A program made the position numbers and the translations under genes. Under the pieces are notes generated by a model. That model made no database searches and had not been told where the DNA came from. It worked only from the letters and a program-made list of their open reading frames with translations. Shown piece after piece: positions 1-6,424 of a stretch of 8,559 bases of DNA (its first letter is position 1; every line of letters starts with the position of its first letter). This DNA comes from Pseudomonadota bacterium (GTDB lineage Bacteria; Pseudomonadota; Gammaproteobacteria; Burkholderiales; Ferrovaceae), in NCBI GenBank assembly GCA_021805725.1, contig JAJZEH010000089.1:1-8559 (forward strand). Direction: 5' to 3'.

Positions 1-848
1 ATGGCGGCCACCGTGGCCGCCGTGGAGGACACGGGGCAGGTACAGGTAATGTCACCCACGGTGCGAAAACGCACCGACACCTGCTCCACGGCCTCACCCG
101 CCAGGGGCGGGGTCAGTTCGGTCACCGGTACCAGCTGGGCGCCACGTCGCACCACGGGGCGCACATGAGCGTAGTAGATTTCCGGCACGGCCAGACGCTC
201 GCGTCCGATGTAACTCCACACGTCGAGTTCGGTCCAGTTGCTGATGGGGAACACGCGCAGGTTTTCGCCGGGATGCACGCGCGCGTTGTAGAGGTTCCAG
301 ATTTCAGGTCGCTGGTTTTTGGGATCCCACACGCCGAATTCATCACGAAACGAAAAGATGCGCTCTTTGGCGCGCGCCTTCTCCTCGTCGCGCCGCGCAC
401 CCCCCAGACAGGCATCGAACTGGAATTCATTGATGGCATCCACCAGCGTGACCGCCTGCAAGGCATTGCGGCTGGCGCTGGCATCCTTCACGCGTGCCCT
501 TCCCTGGCGAATGGAGTCTTCCACGCTGCGCACGATCAGGCGCTCGCCCAACTCCGCCACCCGCGCATCACGAAAGGCGATCACTTCGGGAAAGTTGTGT
601 CCGGTGTCAATATGCAGCAGCGGAAAGGGAAAGGCATTGGGACGAAACGCCTTTTCTGCCAGGCGCAACATGACGATGGAGTCCTTGCCCCCGGAGAACA
701 GCAATGCCGGATTGCGGCATTCGGCAGCCACTTCGCGCATGATGTGGATGGCTTCCGACTCCAGGCGGTCCAGATGGTCCAGCGATTCGGTACGGCCGGC
801 GCGATGCGGGTGCAGATCAAAAATCTCCGCGCTGTGATGACTGCTCAT
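1..848 (-). CDS. cysD: Sulfate adenylyltransferase subunit 2 (CysD), 3' end cut by window edge
   Basis: Small subunit of ATP sulfurylase. With the GTPase subunit CysN it adenylates sulfate to adenosine 5'-phosphosulfate (APS), the first step of cytoplasmic sulfate assimilation. The reading frame starts at ATG 848-846 and stays open for 282 codons to the window edge. The known family is about 300 residues, so roughly the last 20 are missing. Visible marks are the PP-loop SGGKDS (residues 52-57), LHIDTGHNFPE soon after, GGARRDEEKARAKERIFSFRD in mid-protein and FPISNWTELDVW further on, all typical of CysD. Near the visible end it reads RFRTVGDITCTCPVSS rather than the RTLGCWPLTGAVES of E. coli CysD; I know GD-type variants from other phyla. 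The start is supported by GAGGGGA at 856-862, 7 bases upstream. The ATG overlaps the cysH stop (ATGA, 845-848), implying translational coupling. cysN is expected immediately beyond position 1. Confidence 0.96.
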   Translation of the reverse strand, partial: MSSHHSAEIFDLHPHRAGRTESLDHLDRLESEAIHIMREVAAECRNPALLFSGGKDSIVMLRLAEKAFRPNAFPFPLLHIDTGHNFPEVIAFRDARVAELGERLIVRSVEDSIRQGRARVKDASASRNALQAVTLVDAINEFQFDACLGGARRDEEKARAKERIFSFRDEFGVWDPKNQRPEIWNLYNARVHPGENLRVFPISNWTELDVWSYIGRERLAVPEIYYAHVRPVVRRGAQLVPVTELTPPLAGEAVEQVSVRFRTVGDITCTCPVSSTAATVAA

Positions 849-1546
849 GCGATGCTCCCCTCGGGTTGTGCGGACAGGTGCAGCCCGCATTCTTTAGTTT
901 CCGGATGTTCCCACCACCAGCGTCCGGCGCGCTCATCCTCGCCTGCCGCTATGGCGCGGGTGCAGGGACTGCAGCCGATGCTGGCAAAGCCCTGGTCGTG
1001 CAGCACGTTGTAGGGCACGTGATGGGCCTTGAGGTAGTCCCATACGGCGTCGCGAGACCAGTCAGCGAGCGGACTGAATTTGGTCAGGTTGTGATCGGCG
1101 TCCCAGGCTTCCACTTCCAGTGCGGCGCGGGTGGATGACTGCTCGCGGCGCAATCCGGTGATCCAGGCCTTCCTGCCTGTCAGCGCACGCCCCAGGGGGA
1201 CCACTTTGCGCACGGCACAGCATGCCTGGCGCGCTGCGATGTCATGATAAAAGCCGTTCACACCCTGGCGCGACACCAGCGCTTCCACGGCAATGGCTTC
1301 GGGAAAGTACACGCGGATCGATTGCCCATAGGTTTCCTGCACGCGCGCCATCAACCGCTGTGTGGGCTCAGGCAGGCGCCCGGTGTCCAGGGTAAAGATT
1401 TCCACGGGCAGGTGGTTTTTGAAGATCAGGTCGGTCAACACCATGTCTTCAGCACCCAGGCTGCTGGCCATGGCGAGCGGTTGAAAATCGCGCGCGGCGC
1501 GTTGCAGCAGAGCCAACGTTTCCTGCACCCGGTGATTGAGGTTCAT
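845..1546 (-). CDS. cysH: APS reductase (CysH, 4Fe-4S type)
   Basis: Reduces APS to sulfite plus AMP, using thioredoxin or glutaredoxin as electron donor. The product is 233 residues from ATG 1546, preceded at 9 bases by AGAGGA (1556-1561). The frame is open further upstream, but that extension lies inside the DUF934 gene. Visible marks: SSLGAEDMVLTDLI (28-41) and LDTGRLPEPT (53-62) of the PP-loop fold, CC at 109-110, TGLRREQSSTR (130-140), CSPC (C192, C195) and the C-terminal KECGLH with the catalytic Cys220. The CC plus CxxC pairs bind a 4Fe-4S cluster in assimilatory APS reductases and are absent from the E. coli-type PAPS reductase, which has only the ECGLH cysteine. I therefore call APS rather than PAPS as substrate; this is inference from the family rule. 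The gene overlaps DUF934 (1543-1546) and cysD (845-848) by ATGA on both sides. Confidence 0.95.
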   Translation of the reverse strand: MNLNHRVQETLALLQRAARDFQPLAMASSLGAEDMVLTDLIFKNHLPVEIFTLDTGRLPEPTQRLMARVQETYGQSIRVYFPEAIAVEALVSRQGVNGFYHDIAARQACCAVRKVVPLGRALTGRKAWITGLRREQSSTRAALEVEAWDADHNLTKFSPLADWSRDAVWDYLKAHHVPYNVLHDQGFASIGCSPCTRAIAAGEDERAGRWWWEHPETKECGLHLSAQPEGSIA

Positions 1547-2064
1547 AAGGGGTTTTCCTCTGAAGCGACATTCTGCAGACGCCGCCGGAATAAGGGAGAC
1601 TGGCGTTCCACTGAAGTCTGGTAGGCCTCGCTGAAGACGTCTAGTCCACCCAGGGCGTGCGTGAGCGACTCGCCAGGGCGCAGGGCAAAGGCATTGAAGC
1701 CGCAACGCGAGAGATAATGCAGCGTTTCCTTGAACACGTCTCCGGCAGCGCGCAACTCGCCACGGAAGCCATAGCGCTCACGCAACAGTCGCGCCGTGGA
1801 ATGTCCACGTCCGTCGGTAAAGGAAGAAAAATGCACCACCACGAGATCGAGGCGGGCCAGATCCGCAGCAATGATTTCGGGGCCTTCCGAAGTTTCCAGC
1901 CAGACGCCCAGCTTGCCCTGATGTTGATCGAGGCGCGCGCGCTCAGCCGCAAGCAATGCCGGTGAGACGATCACATCCTCCTCGGGGAGGATGCCGTCGA
2001 GGGTATCGGTGCGCAGGTGGTAGGTATCCCGAACAATGGCACGATCGCGAATCAGTTCAAGCAT
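1543..2064 (-). CDS. DUF934 family protein of the sulfite-reduction cluster
   Basis: A 173-residue soluble protein with no signal peptide or membrane segment. Family marks are VVVHFSSFTDGRGHSTARLLRERYGFRGELRAAGD (about 75-109) and the following LSRCGFNAFAL (118-128). DUF934 (COG3749) has no established biochemical activity that I know of, although databases often label it as probably involved in sulfite reduction because it sits beside cysI. Start choice: ATG 2064 has GAGGTG four bases upstream. It overlaps the last 8 bases of cysI (2057-2064), so reinitiation after CysI translation is likely. The longer open frame (to 2121) would lie wholly inside cysI and lacks family character. Its stop overlaps the cysH start (ATGA). 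A role helping CysI, for example in electron delivery or cofactor handling, is inference from position only. It has no CxxC and only one cysteine (Cys121), so it is unlikely to carry an iron-sulfur cluster itself. Confidence 0.92.
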   Translation of the reverse strand: MLELIRDRAIVRDTYHLRTDTLDGILPEEDVIVSPALLAAERARLDQHQGKLGVWLETSEGPEIIAADLARLDLVVVHFSSFTDGRGHSTARLLRERYGFRGELRAAGDVFKETLHYLSRCGFNAFALRPGESLTHALGGLDVFSEAYQTSVERQSPLFRRRLQNVASEENPL

Positions 2065-3736
2065 AGAGCACCTCGCGTTCTTGCGACGCATACACGCCCG
2101 CCTTGAAAGGCTCGATGCCAAGACGCTCCACCACGTCCACGAAACGCTCTTCTTCGTGCAGGCGCGCTTCCAGGTACACCTCGATCAAGCGCTCGATGGC
2201 GTCGGGAATGTCTTCCTGACCCAGTGAAGGACCGATGACGCGGCCCAGACGTGCCGGCGCCTGATTGCCGCCGATGGTGATCTGGTAGAACTCGGCACCA
2301 TGCTTGTCCACGCCGAGGATGCCGATATGCCCCACATGGTGGTGGCCGCAGGCATTCATGCAGCCCGAGATATTGAGATCGAGCGGGCCGATCTCGTAGA
2401 GCCGGTCGAGGTCGTCAAAGCGCTGCTGAATGGCCTGCGCCACCGGAATGGAACGGGCGTTGGCGAGCGAGCAAAAATCCCCTCCCGGGCAGGAGATGAT
2501 ATTGGTGAGCAAGCCGATGTTGGGTGTGGCAAACCCGAGGGCCTTGAGTTCGCGGTAGAGGTCATGAAGATCGGCCTGGCGCACGTCGGGCAGGATCAGG
2601 TTCTGCTCATGGCTGACCCGGATCTCGCCAAAACCGTAACGGTCCGCAAGCTCGGCCACGGCATCCATCTGGTCCGCACTGGCGTCCCCCGGCACGCTGC
2701 CGGTGGCCTTGAGCGAGAGCACCACCGAGGCGTAGCCCGCTACCTGATGGGCATGCACGTTGCGTTCGTGCCAACGACGAAACGCCTTGTCATGTTCCAG
2801 GGCCTGCTGCAACCTTTCCGGCACGGCGTCAGGAAGTGTGGCATAGGCGGGGCGCGTCATGCGCGCGGCGATGCGCGCCAGCTCTTCGGGCACCACGGTG
2901 GCGGGACCATCCTTGAGGCTCAGCCACTCGGCTTCCACCTCGCGCTGAAAGCGCTCAGGTGTCATGGCCTTCACCAGGATCTTGATGCGCGCCTTGTGCT
3001 TGTTGTCGCGCCGACCATAGCGGTTGTAGACGCGCAGGATGGCGTCGAGATAGGTCAGCAGGTGTGCCAGGGGCAGAAACTCGCGCACCACCACGCCGAC
3101 CATGGGCGTGCGTCCCAGACCACCGCCCACGATGACGCGAAAGCCAACTGCACCCTGGTCGTCGCGCACCGCATGCAGGCCGATGTCGTGCACCCAAGTG
3201 GCGGCGCGGTCTTCCAGGGCGCCGTTCACGGCGATCTTGAACTTGCGCGGCAGAAAGGCAAACTCGGGATGAAAGGTGGACCATTGCCGGATCAGTTCGC
3301 AATAGATGCGCGGATCGATCAGCTCGTCAGCCGCTACGCCAGCAAAGTGATCCGTGGTGGTGTTGCGCACACAATTGCCGCTGGTCTGGATGGCATGCAT
3401 CTGCACGGTGGCGAGTTCCGCCAGGATTTCGGGGACGGACTCCAGTGCAGGCCAGTTGAACTGGATGTTCTGGCGCGTACTGAAGTGCCCGACGCCCCGG
3501 TCATAAGTGCGCGCAATGTAGGCCAGCTTGCGCAGCTGGTAGGAGGCCAGCACCCCATAGGGAATGGCGACGCGCAGCATGGGCGCATGGCGCTGGATGT
3601 ACAGACCGTTTTGCAGGCGCAACGGGCGAAAATCATCTTCGGAAAGCTCACCCGCAAGAAAACGCCGGGTCTGGTCCCGAAACTGGGCCACCCGCTCGTC
3701 CACGATGCGCTGATCTATTTCGTCGTACTGGTACAT
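2057..3736 (-). CDS. cysI: Siroheme/4Fe-4S sulfite reductase (CysI; nitrite/sulfite reductase family)
   Basis: Six-electron reduction of sulfite to sulfide in the cytoplasm. The product is 559 residues, of normal length. It shows the two repeated ferredoxin-like/siroheme modules: RVAIPYGVL (55-63), RQNIQFNW (88-95) and TSGNCVRNTTTDHFAG (118-133) in the first half, VSHEQNLILPD (374-384) in the second. The coupled 4Fe-4S/siroheme ligands are CPGGDFC (Cys416, Cys422) and CMNAC (Cys459, Cys463). Start choice: ATG 3736 gives MYQYDEIDQRIVDERVAQFRDQ, the usual N-terminus of this subgroup; an in-frame TTG at 3748 adds only four residues. A weak GGGGTG-like Shine-Dalgarno lies just upstream. It is first of the cys operon and overlaps DUF934 by 8 bases. 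No flavoprotein subunit is encoded nearby, so it may take electrons from ferredoxin or another carrier. Sulfite is the likelier substrate than nitrite given cysH and cysD downstream. Confidence 0.95.
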   Translation of the reverse strand: MYQYDEIDQRIVDERVAQFRDQTRRFLAGELSEDDFRPLRLQNGLYIQRHAPMLRVAIPYGVLASYQLRKLAYIARTYDRGVGHFSTRQNIQFNWPALESVPEILAELATVQMHAIQTSGNCVRNTTTDHFAGVAADELIDPRIYCELIRQWSTFHPEFAFLPRKFKIAVNGALEDRAATWVHDIGLHAVRDDQGAVGFRVIVGGGLGRTPMVGVVVREFLPLAHLLTYLDAILRVYNRYGRRDNKHKARIKILVKAMTPERFQREVEAEWLSLKDGPATVVPEELARIAARMTRPAYATLPDAVPERLQQALEHDKAFRRWHERNVHAHQVAGYASVVLSLKATGSVPGDASADQMDAVAELADRYGFGEIRVSHEQNLILPDVRQADLHDLYRELKALGFATPNIGLLTNIISCPGGDFCSLANARSIPVAQAIQQRFDDLDRLYEIGPLDLNISGCMNACGHHHVGHIGILGVDKHGAEFYQITIGGNQAPARLGRVIGPSLGQEDIPDAIERLIEVYLEARLHEEERFVDVVERLGIEPFKAGVYASQEREVLYA

Positions 3737-3781
3737 GAGCCACCCCAACAGAACTGGTATGACCCAATTGTAGTGGGATGC

Positions 3782-3787
3782 TTTATA
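3782..3787 (-). promoter_or_regulatory. Candidate -10 box for the cys operon
   Basis: On the minus strand this reads TATAAA inside AGATATAAAGCAT, in AT-rich DNA between the desaturase and cysI. It would give a leader of roughly 40 bases before the cysI ATG at 3736. No good -35 hexamer sits at 16-18 bases upstream (AATAGT at 17), so activator dependence, for example by a CysB-type regulator, is possible but no operator is recognisable. Tentative. Confidence 0.3.
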
Positions 3788-3830
3788 TCTACAAAGACTA
3801 AAAAACTATTGAATGATAGCTGAAAAGAAT

Positions 3831-3892
3831 ATAAGAAAAGGGACAGACCCGAAATTGGGGACAGACCCCACTTTGGGGTCTGTCCCCAATTT
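3831..3892 (-). terminator. Likely intrinsic terminator after the desaturase gene
   Basis: Read on the minus strand, a 19-bp perfect hairpin with a 3-base loop begins two bases after the desaturase TAA (3895-3897). A second copy of the right arm (GGGTCTGTCCC, complement of 3840-3850) follows and runs directly into TTTTCTTAT (3831-3839). Pairing of the first arm with this last copy gives a GC-rich stem followed by a T-rich run, the layout of a Rho-independent terminator. The nearer-arm hairpin lacks an immediate T run, so the two structures would compete. Termination is inferred, not shown. Confidence 0.5.
3840..3892. repeat. REP-like palindromic repeat with three arms
   Basis: Plus-strand GGGACAGACCC occurs at 3840-3850 and again at 3858-3868, and its complement GGGTCTGTCCC at 3876-3886. 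The last two belong to a perfect inverted repeat: arm 3852-3870 (AAATTGGGGACAGACCCCA), loop CTT 3871-3873, arm 3874-3892. I recall the GGGGACAGACCCC/GGGGTCTGTCCCC palindrome as a common intergenic repeat in beta- and gammaproteobacteria, sometimes near REP-associated IS200-like transposases. No such transposase is present in this window. Family assignment is from memory and unverified. Confidence 0.7.
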
Positions 3893-3894
3893 GG

Positions 3895-5082
3895 TTAAGC
3901 GTAGGCCTTCAGGATGCGGGAAAAGCGCTGCAGTTCCTGGATGCCGCTCACTTCGGCACGGTGGCACCAGTCCTTGAGCTGGACCAGCAATTGTTCGCGT
4001 GTGGCATTGGTGCGCGTCCACAAATCGGCCAGCTCGCGGCGCATGGCCACCACCGTATGCACCGAGCCGCTGGCGGCCATGGCTGCATTCAGGGTGCGCT
4101 GATCTGTTTCGGGCAGGTCCTGGGCATCCTTGTGCAGCCAGCGGCCCACCATGGCCATGGCTTCGCGCCGCGAGGGCACGGGCGCCTTGAGGTGCTCGCC
4201 CAGGCGTTGCAACTCGGCGGAACAGGTCTGCGCCAGCTCTTGTGCATAACGCGCGATCACATCGTAACGGTTGAGAATGATGGCCTGGAGGGTGGCCTCG
4301 TCGCACTCGGATTTGTCGCGATCAAAGCGCACTGCGGGGGCCACGTTCTTGACGCGCGCCTGCCCCACCATCTCCAGCATGCGGATATACATCCAGCCGA
4401 TGTCGAATTCATACCAGCGGTTGGACAGCTTGGCCGAGGTGGCGAAGGTATGGTGGTTGTTGTGCAGTTCTTCGCCGCCGATCAGGATGCCCCAGGGCAC
4501 GATGTTGGTACTGGCGTCCTTGCATTCAAAGTTGCGGTAGCCCCAGAAATGGCCGATACCGTTGATGACGCCCGCGGCCCAGAAGGGAATCCAGATGATC
4601 TGGGTGAGCCAGATCATCATGCCGGGTACGACGCCAAACACGGCCATGTTGATGAGGGCCATCAGGGTAATGCCCAGGCGGCTGTGACGTGTATAGACGT
4701 TGCGCTCCATCCAGTCATCCGGGGTGCCGTGACCATAGCGCGTGAGGGTATCGGGTTTGCGCGTTTCCTTCACATACAGCACCACCCCGGACCACAGCAC
4801 GCGGTGAATGCCCAGCACCTGTGGGCTATGCGGATCTTCAACCGTCTCGCATTTGGCGTGGTGCTTGCGGTGCACCGCCGCCCACTCCTTGGTGACCATG
4901 CCCGTGGTCATCCACAACCACAAACGGAAAAAGTGACTGATGGCTGGCGCAAGATCCAACGCCCGATGCGCCTGGTGGCGATGCAGGAATATGGTGACGG
5001 AGGCAATGGTGACATGGGTCATGACCAGTGCGGCAATGACATCTCCCCACCACGGCAAATTGAGTATTCCTGAAAACAGCAT
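3895..5082 (-). CDS. Membrane fatty-acid (acyl-CoA delta-9 type) desaturase
   Basis: Di-iron integral-membrane desaturase that introduces a cis double bond in acyl chains, adjusting membrane fluidity. The product is 395 residues. Three histidine boxes are visible: HRHQAH (34-39), HRKHH (71-75) and HNNHH (207-211), with a further conserved His in GIGHFWGYRNFE (175-186). Hydrophobic stretches lie at about 13-33, 48-63, 136-160 and 161-177. The order matches the stearoyl-CoA/OLE1 delta-9 class and the Pseudomonas DesA/DesB-type enzymes; delta-9 position is family inference. After about residue 250 comes a roughly 140-residue charged, helical tail (RYDVIARYAQELAQTCSAELQRL and onward) without a recognised catalytic motif. 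Start ATG 5082 has GAAGGAG (5091-5097) eight bases upstream. The gene is separated by 67 bases from the channel gene and has its own candidate promoter, so it is probably transcribed alone and ended by the hairpin at 3852-3892. Confidence 0.92.
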   Translation of the reverse strand: MLFSGILNLPWWGDVIAALVMTHVTIASVTIFLHRHQAHRALDLAPAISHFFRLWLWMTTGMVTKEWAAVHRKHHAKCETVEDPHSPQVLGIHRVLWSGVVLYVKETRKPDTLTRYGHGTPDDWMERNVYTRHSRLGITLMALINMAVFGVVPGMMIWLTQIIWIPFWAAGVINGIGHFWGYRNFECKDASTNIVPWGILIGGEELHNNHHTFATSAKLSNRWYEFDIGWMYIRMLEMVGQARVKNVAPAVRFDRDKSECDEATLQAIILNRYDVIARYAQELAQTCSAELQRLGEHLKAPVPSRREAMAMVGRWLHKDAQDLPETDQRTLNAAMAASGSVHTVVAMRRELADLWTRTNATREQLLVQLKDWCHRAEVSGIQELQRFSRILKAYA

Positions 5083-5131
5083 GGGTACCGCTCCTTCAAT
5101 CCATTAGGCGCAACCATCCATACTATCAAAA

Positions 5132-5160
5132 ATTATAACAAAAAGCAAGTCAGACCTGGG
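5132..5160 (-). promoter_or_regulatory. Candidate promoter of the desaturase gene
   Basis: The AT-rich gap upstream of the desaturase holds a perfect TATAAT on the minus strand (5137-5132), about 50 bases before the ATG. The matching -35 position at 17 bases (CCCAGG, 5160-5155) is poor. An alternative pairing is TTGCTT (5148-5143) with TAGTAT 17 bases downstream. Either could work; the base composition contrast with the flanking genes supports a regulatory gap, but I cannot pick the true start. Confidence 0.4.
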
Positions 5161-6409
5161 TGGCCTTCACCCCGTCGCGCAGGGGTAAGGCGATCTGCGC
5201 CTCGCGCAGGCCCCTCTGGATGGCCTGCAGCATGTCGGAGCGCAGCCCCAGGTCGCTCACGCCGGGGTCGTCAATCCAGAACTGCAGGGACAATTCCACG
5301 CCATAACCGGTATGGCGCAGCAGCGCAACCGAGGGGGCTGGTTCGACCAGCACACGCGCCTGCTGGCGAGCGGCATCTTCCAGGATGGCGCGCACTCGTT
5401 CAAGGTCGCTGCCGAAAGCCACTTCCAGGGTGAGCGTGCGGCATACGCCACCTCCGCCCAGGGTGTGGTTGGTGATGGTCTGGGTCATGAAGGTTTCGTT
5501 GGGCACGATGAAGACCGTGCCGTCCGTGGCACTCAGGGCGATGCATCGGGCCTCCAAACGGATGACCGTGCCCTGGCGCCCGTCCACGGTGATGACGTCG
5601 CCCATGCGGATGGAGCGATCCATGAGGATGATGAAGCCGCTCACATAGTTGCTGGCAATTTTCTGCAGGGCAAAGCCCAGACCCACACCCAGCGCACCGC
5701 CCAACACGGACAGGAAGGTGGAATCGATGCCCACCAGGGGCAAGGCAATCACGACACTCATGAACACCAGCAAGCCGCGCAGCAACTTCACGACCACCAC
5801 CCTGAAATGCTTGTCCAGGGCGTCGGTACGCATCAGGCGCCGTTCCATCGCGCCGCCCAGCCACAGGGCCAGCACCAGCATCACCGTGACCACCACCACC
5901 GCCTGCAACACCTGCAGCAGCGAAATGTAAGTGTTGCCGATGGTTAGCCCGATATCCTGCAGCAAGTCCATCAACGGCTCGAGCAGCCCCGTCACGTGCA
6001 GGGCAAACAGCACCCAGACGGTGCGCACAAAAAACGCCTGCAAGGTTATGGTACGGCGCGACAGCCCCACCACGTACTTGAGCACGTACACGCCGGTTCG
6101 CGCAGCGCCCAGGGCCAGGGTGAGCGAGAGCGCCATGTGCAGCAGGGAAGAGGGGCGGCCATGGCCAAAGTAGCGCCCGAACAGCATCAGTGCAGCGGCG
6201 CTGACCAGGGCAAAGGCAATGCCCCGCAGGCGCCGCGAGCGCTCGATATCCACCCCGACCTGGTGACGTCCGCGCCCCATGGCGATGGCAGCGCCCGAAC
6301 CCACCAGCAGCGACACTAACAGCACAGGCAACTGCCACAGATGCTGTGCCTGCAGCAGCGAGGTCACAAACCCCGTGAACCCGGAAAACAATTCTTGAGC
6401 TTGGTCCAT
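5150..6409 (-). CDS. MscS-family mechanosensitive ion channel with extra N-terminal membrane helices
   Basis: Inner-membrane channel expected to open under membrane tension and release solutes on hypo-osmotic shock. The product is 419 residues. Hydrophobic segments lie at about 27-44, 62-80, 88-112, 124-143, 164-186 and 205-223. Then comes the pore helix and start of the beta domain, GALGVGLGFALQKIASNYVSGFIILMDRSIRMGD (238-271), the MscS TM3 signature, and the cytoplasmic domain with TVFIVPNETFMTQTITNHT (298-316) and an alpha/beta C-terminus (324-405). E. coli MscS has only three helices, so this is one of the longer members. Start choice: ATG 6409 has AAGGAG (6419-6424) nine bases upstream and gives a normal amphipathic N-terminus; the open frame further upstream lies within the methyltransferase gene. 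Fourteen bases separate it from that gene's stop, so the two are probably coupled. Ion selectivity cannot be read from sequence. Confidence 0.93.
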   Translation of the reverse strand: MDQAQELFSGFTGFVTSLLQAQHLWQLPVLLVSLLVGSGAAIAMGRGRHQVGVDIERSRRLRGIAFALVSAAALMLFGRYFGHGRPSSLLHMALSLTLALGAARTGVYVLKYVVGLSRRTITLQAFFVRTVWVLFALHVTGLLEPLMDLLQDIGLTIGNTYISLLQVLQAVVVVTVMLVLALWLGGAMERRLMRTDALDKHFRVVVVKLLRGLLVFMSVVIALPLVGIDSTFLSVLGGALGVGLGFALQKIASNYVSGFIILMDRSIRMGDVITVDGRQGTVIRLEARCIALSATDGTVFIVPNETFMTQTITNHTLGGGGVCRTLTLEVAFGSDLERVRAILEDAARQQARVLVEPAPSVALLRHTGYGVELSLQFWIDDPGVSDLGLRSDMLQAIQRGLREAQIALPLRDGVKATQV

Positions 6410-6418
6410 CCAGTCCCT

Positions 6419-6424
6419 CTCCTT
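6419..6424 (-). promoter_or_regulatory. Shine-Dalgarno of the channel gene sharing a base with the upstream stop codon
   Basis: On the minus strand the sequence runs TGAAGGAG, so the final A of the methyltransferase TGA (6426-6424) is the first A of AAGGAG. The start ATG (6409-6407) follows after nine bases. This decides the start of the MscS-family gene and suggests that ribosomes ending the upstream gene feed the downstream one. Confidence 0.75.

Noticed and set aside
3806..3819. CTATTGAATGATAG as a possible operator dyad
   Set aside because: Only four outer base pairs are symmetric and the centre does not match, so it is too weak to call.
2300..3823. 507-codon open frame on the plus strand opposite cysI
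   Set aside because: It mirrors a well-conserved cysI on the minus strand, its composition is rich in His, Gly and Ala as expected for antisense of GC-rich genes, and no domain or Shine-Dalgarno is recognisable.
3806..4306. 166-codon minus-strand frame reading through the desaturase 3' end and the hairpin repeat
   Set aside because: Wrong frame relative to the desaturase, and its C-terminus (TDPKVGSVPNFGSVP) is simply the translated inverted repeat.
3961..5073. 370-codon open frame on the plus strand opposite the desaturase
   Set aside because: Antisense shadow: lies fully inside a gene with three histidine boxes and a good ribosome binding site, and has no recognisable motif of its own.
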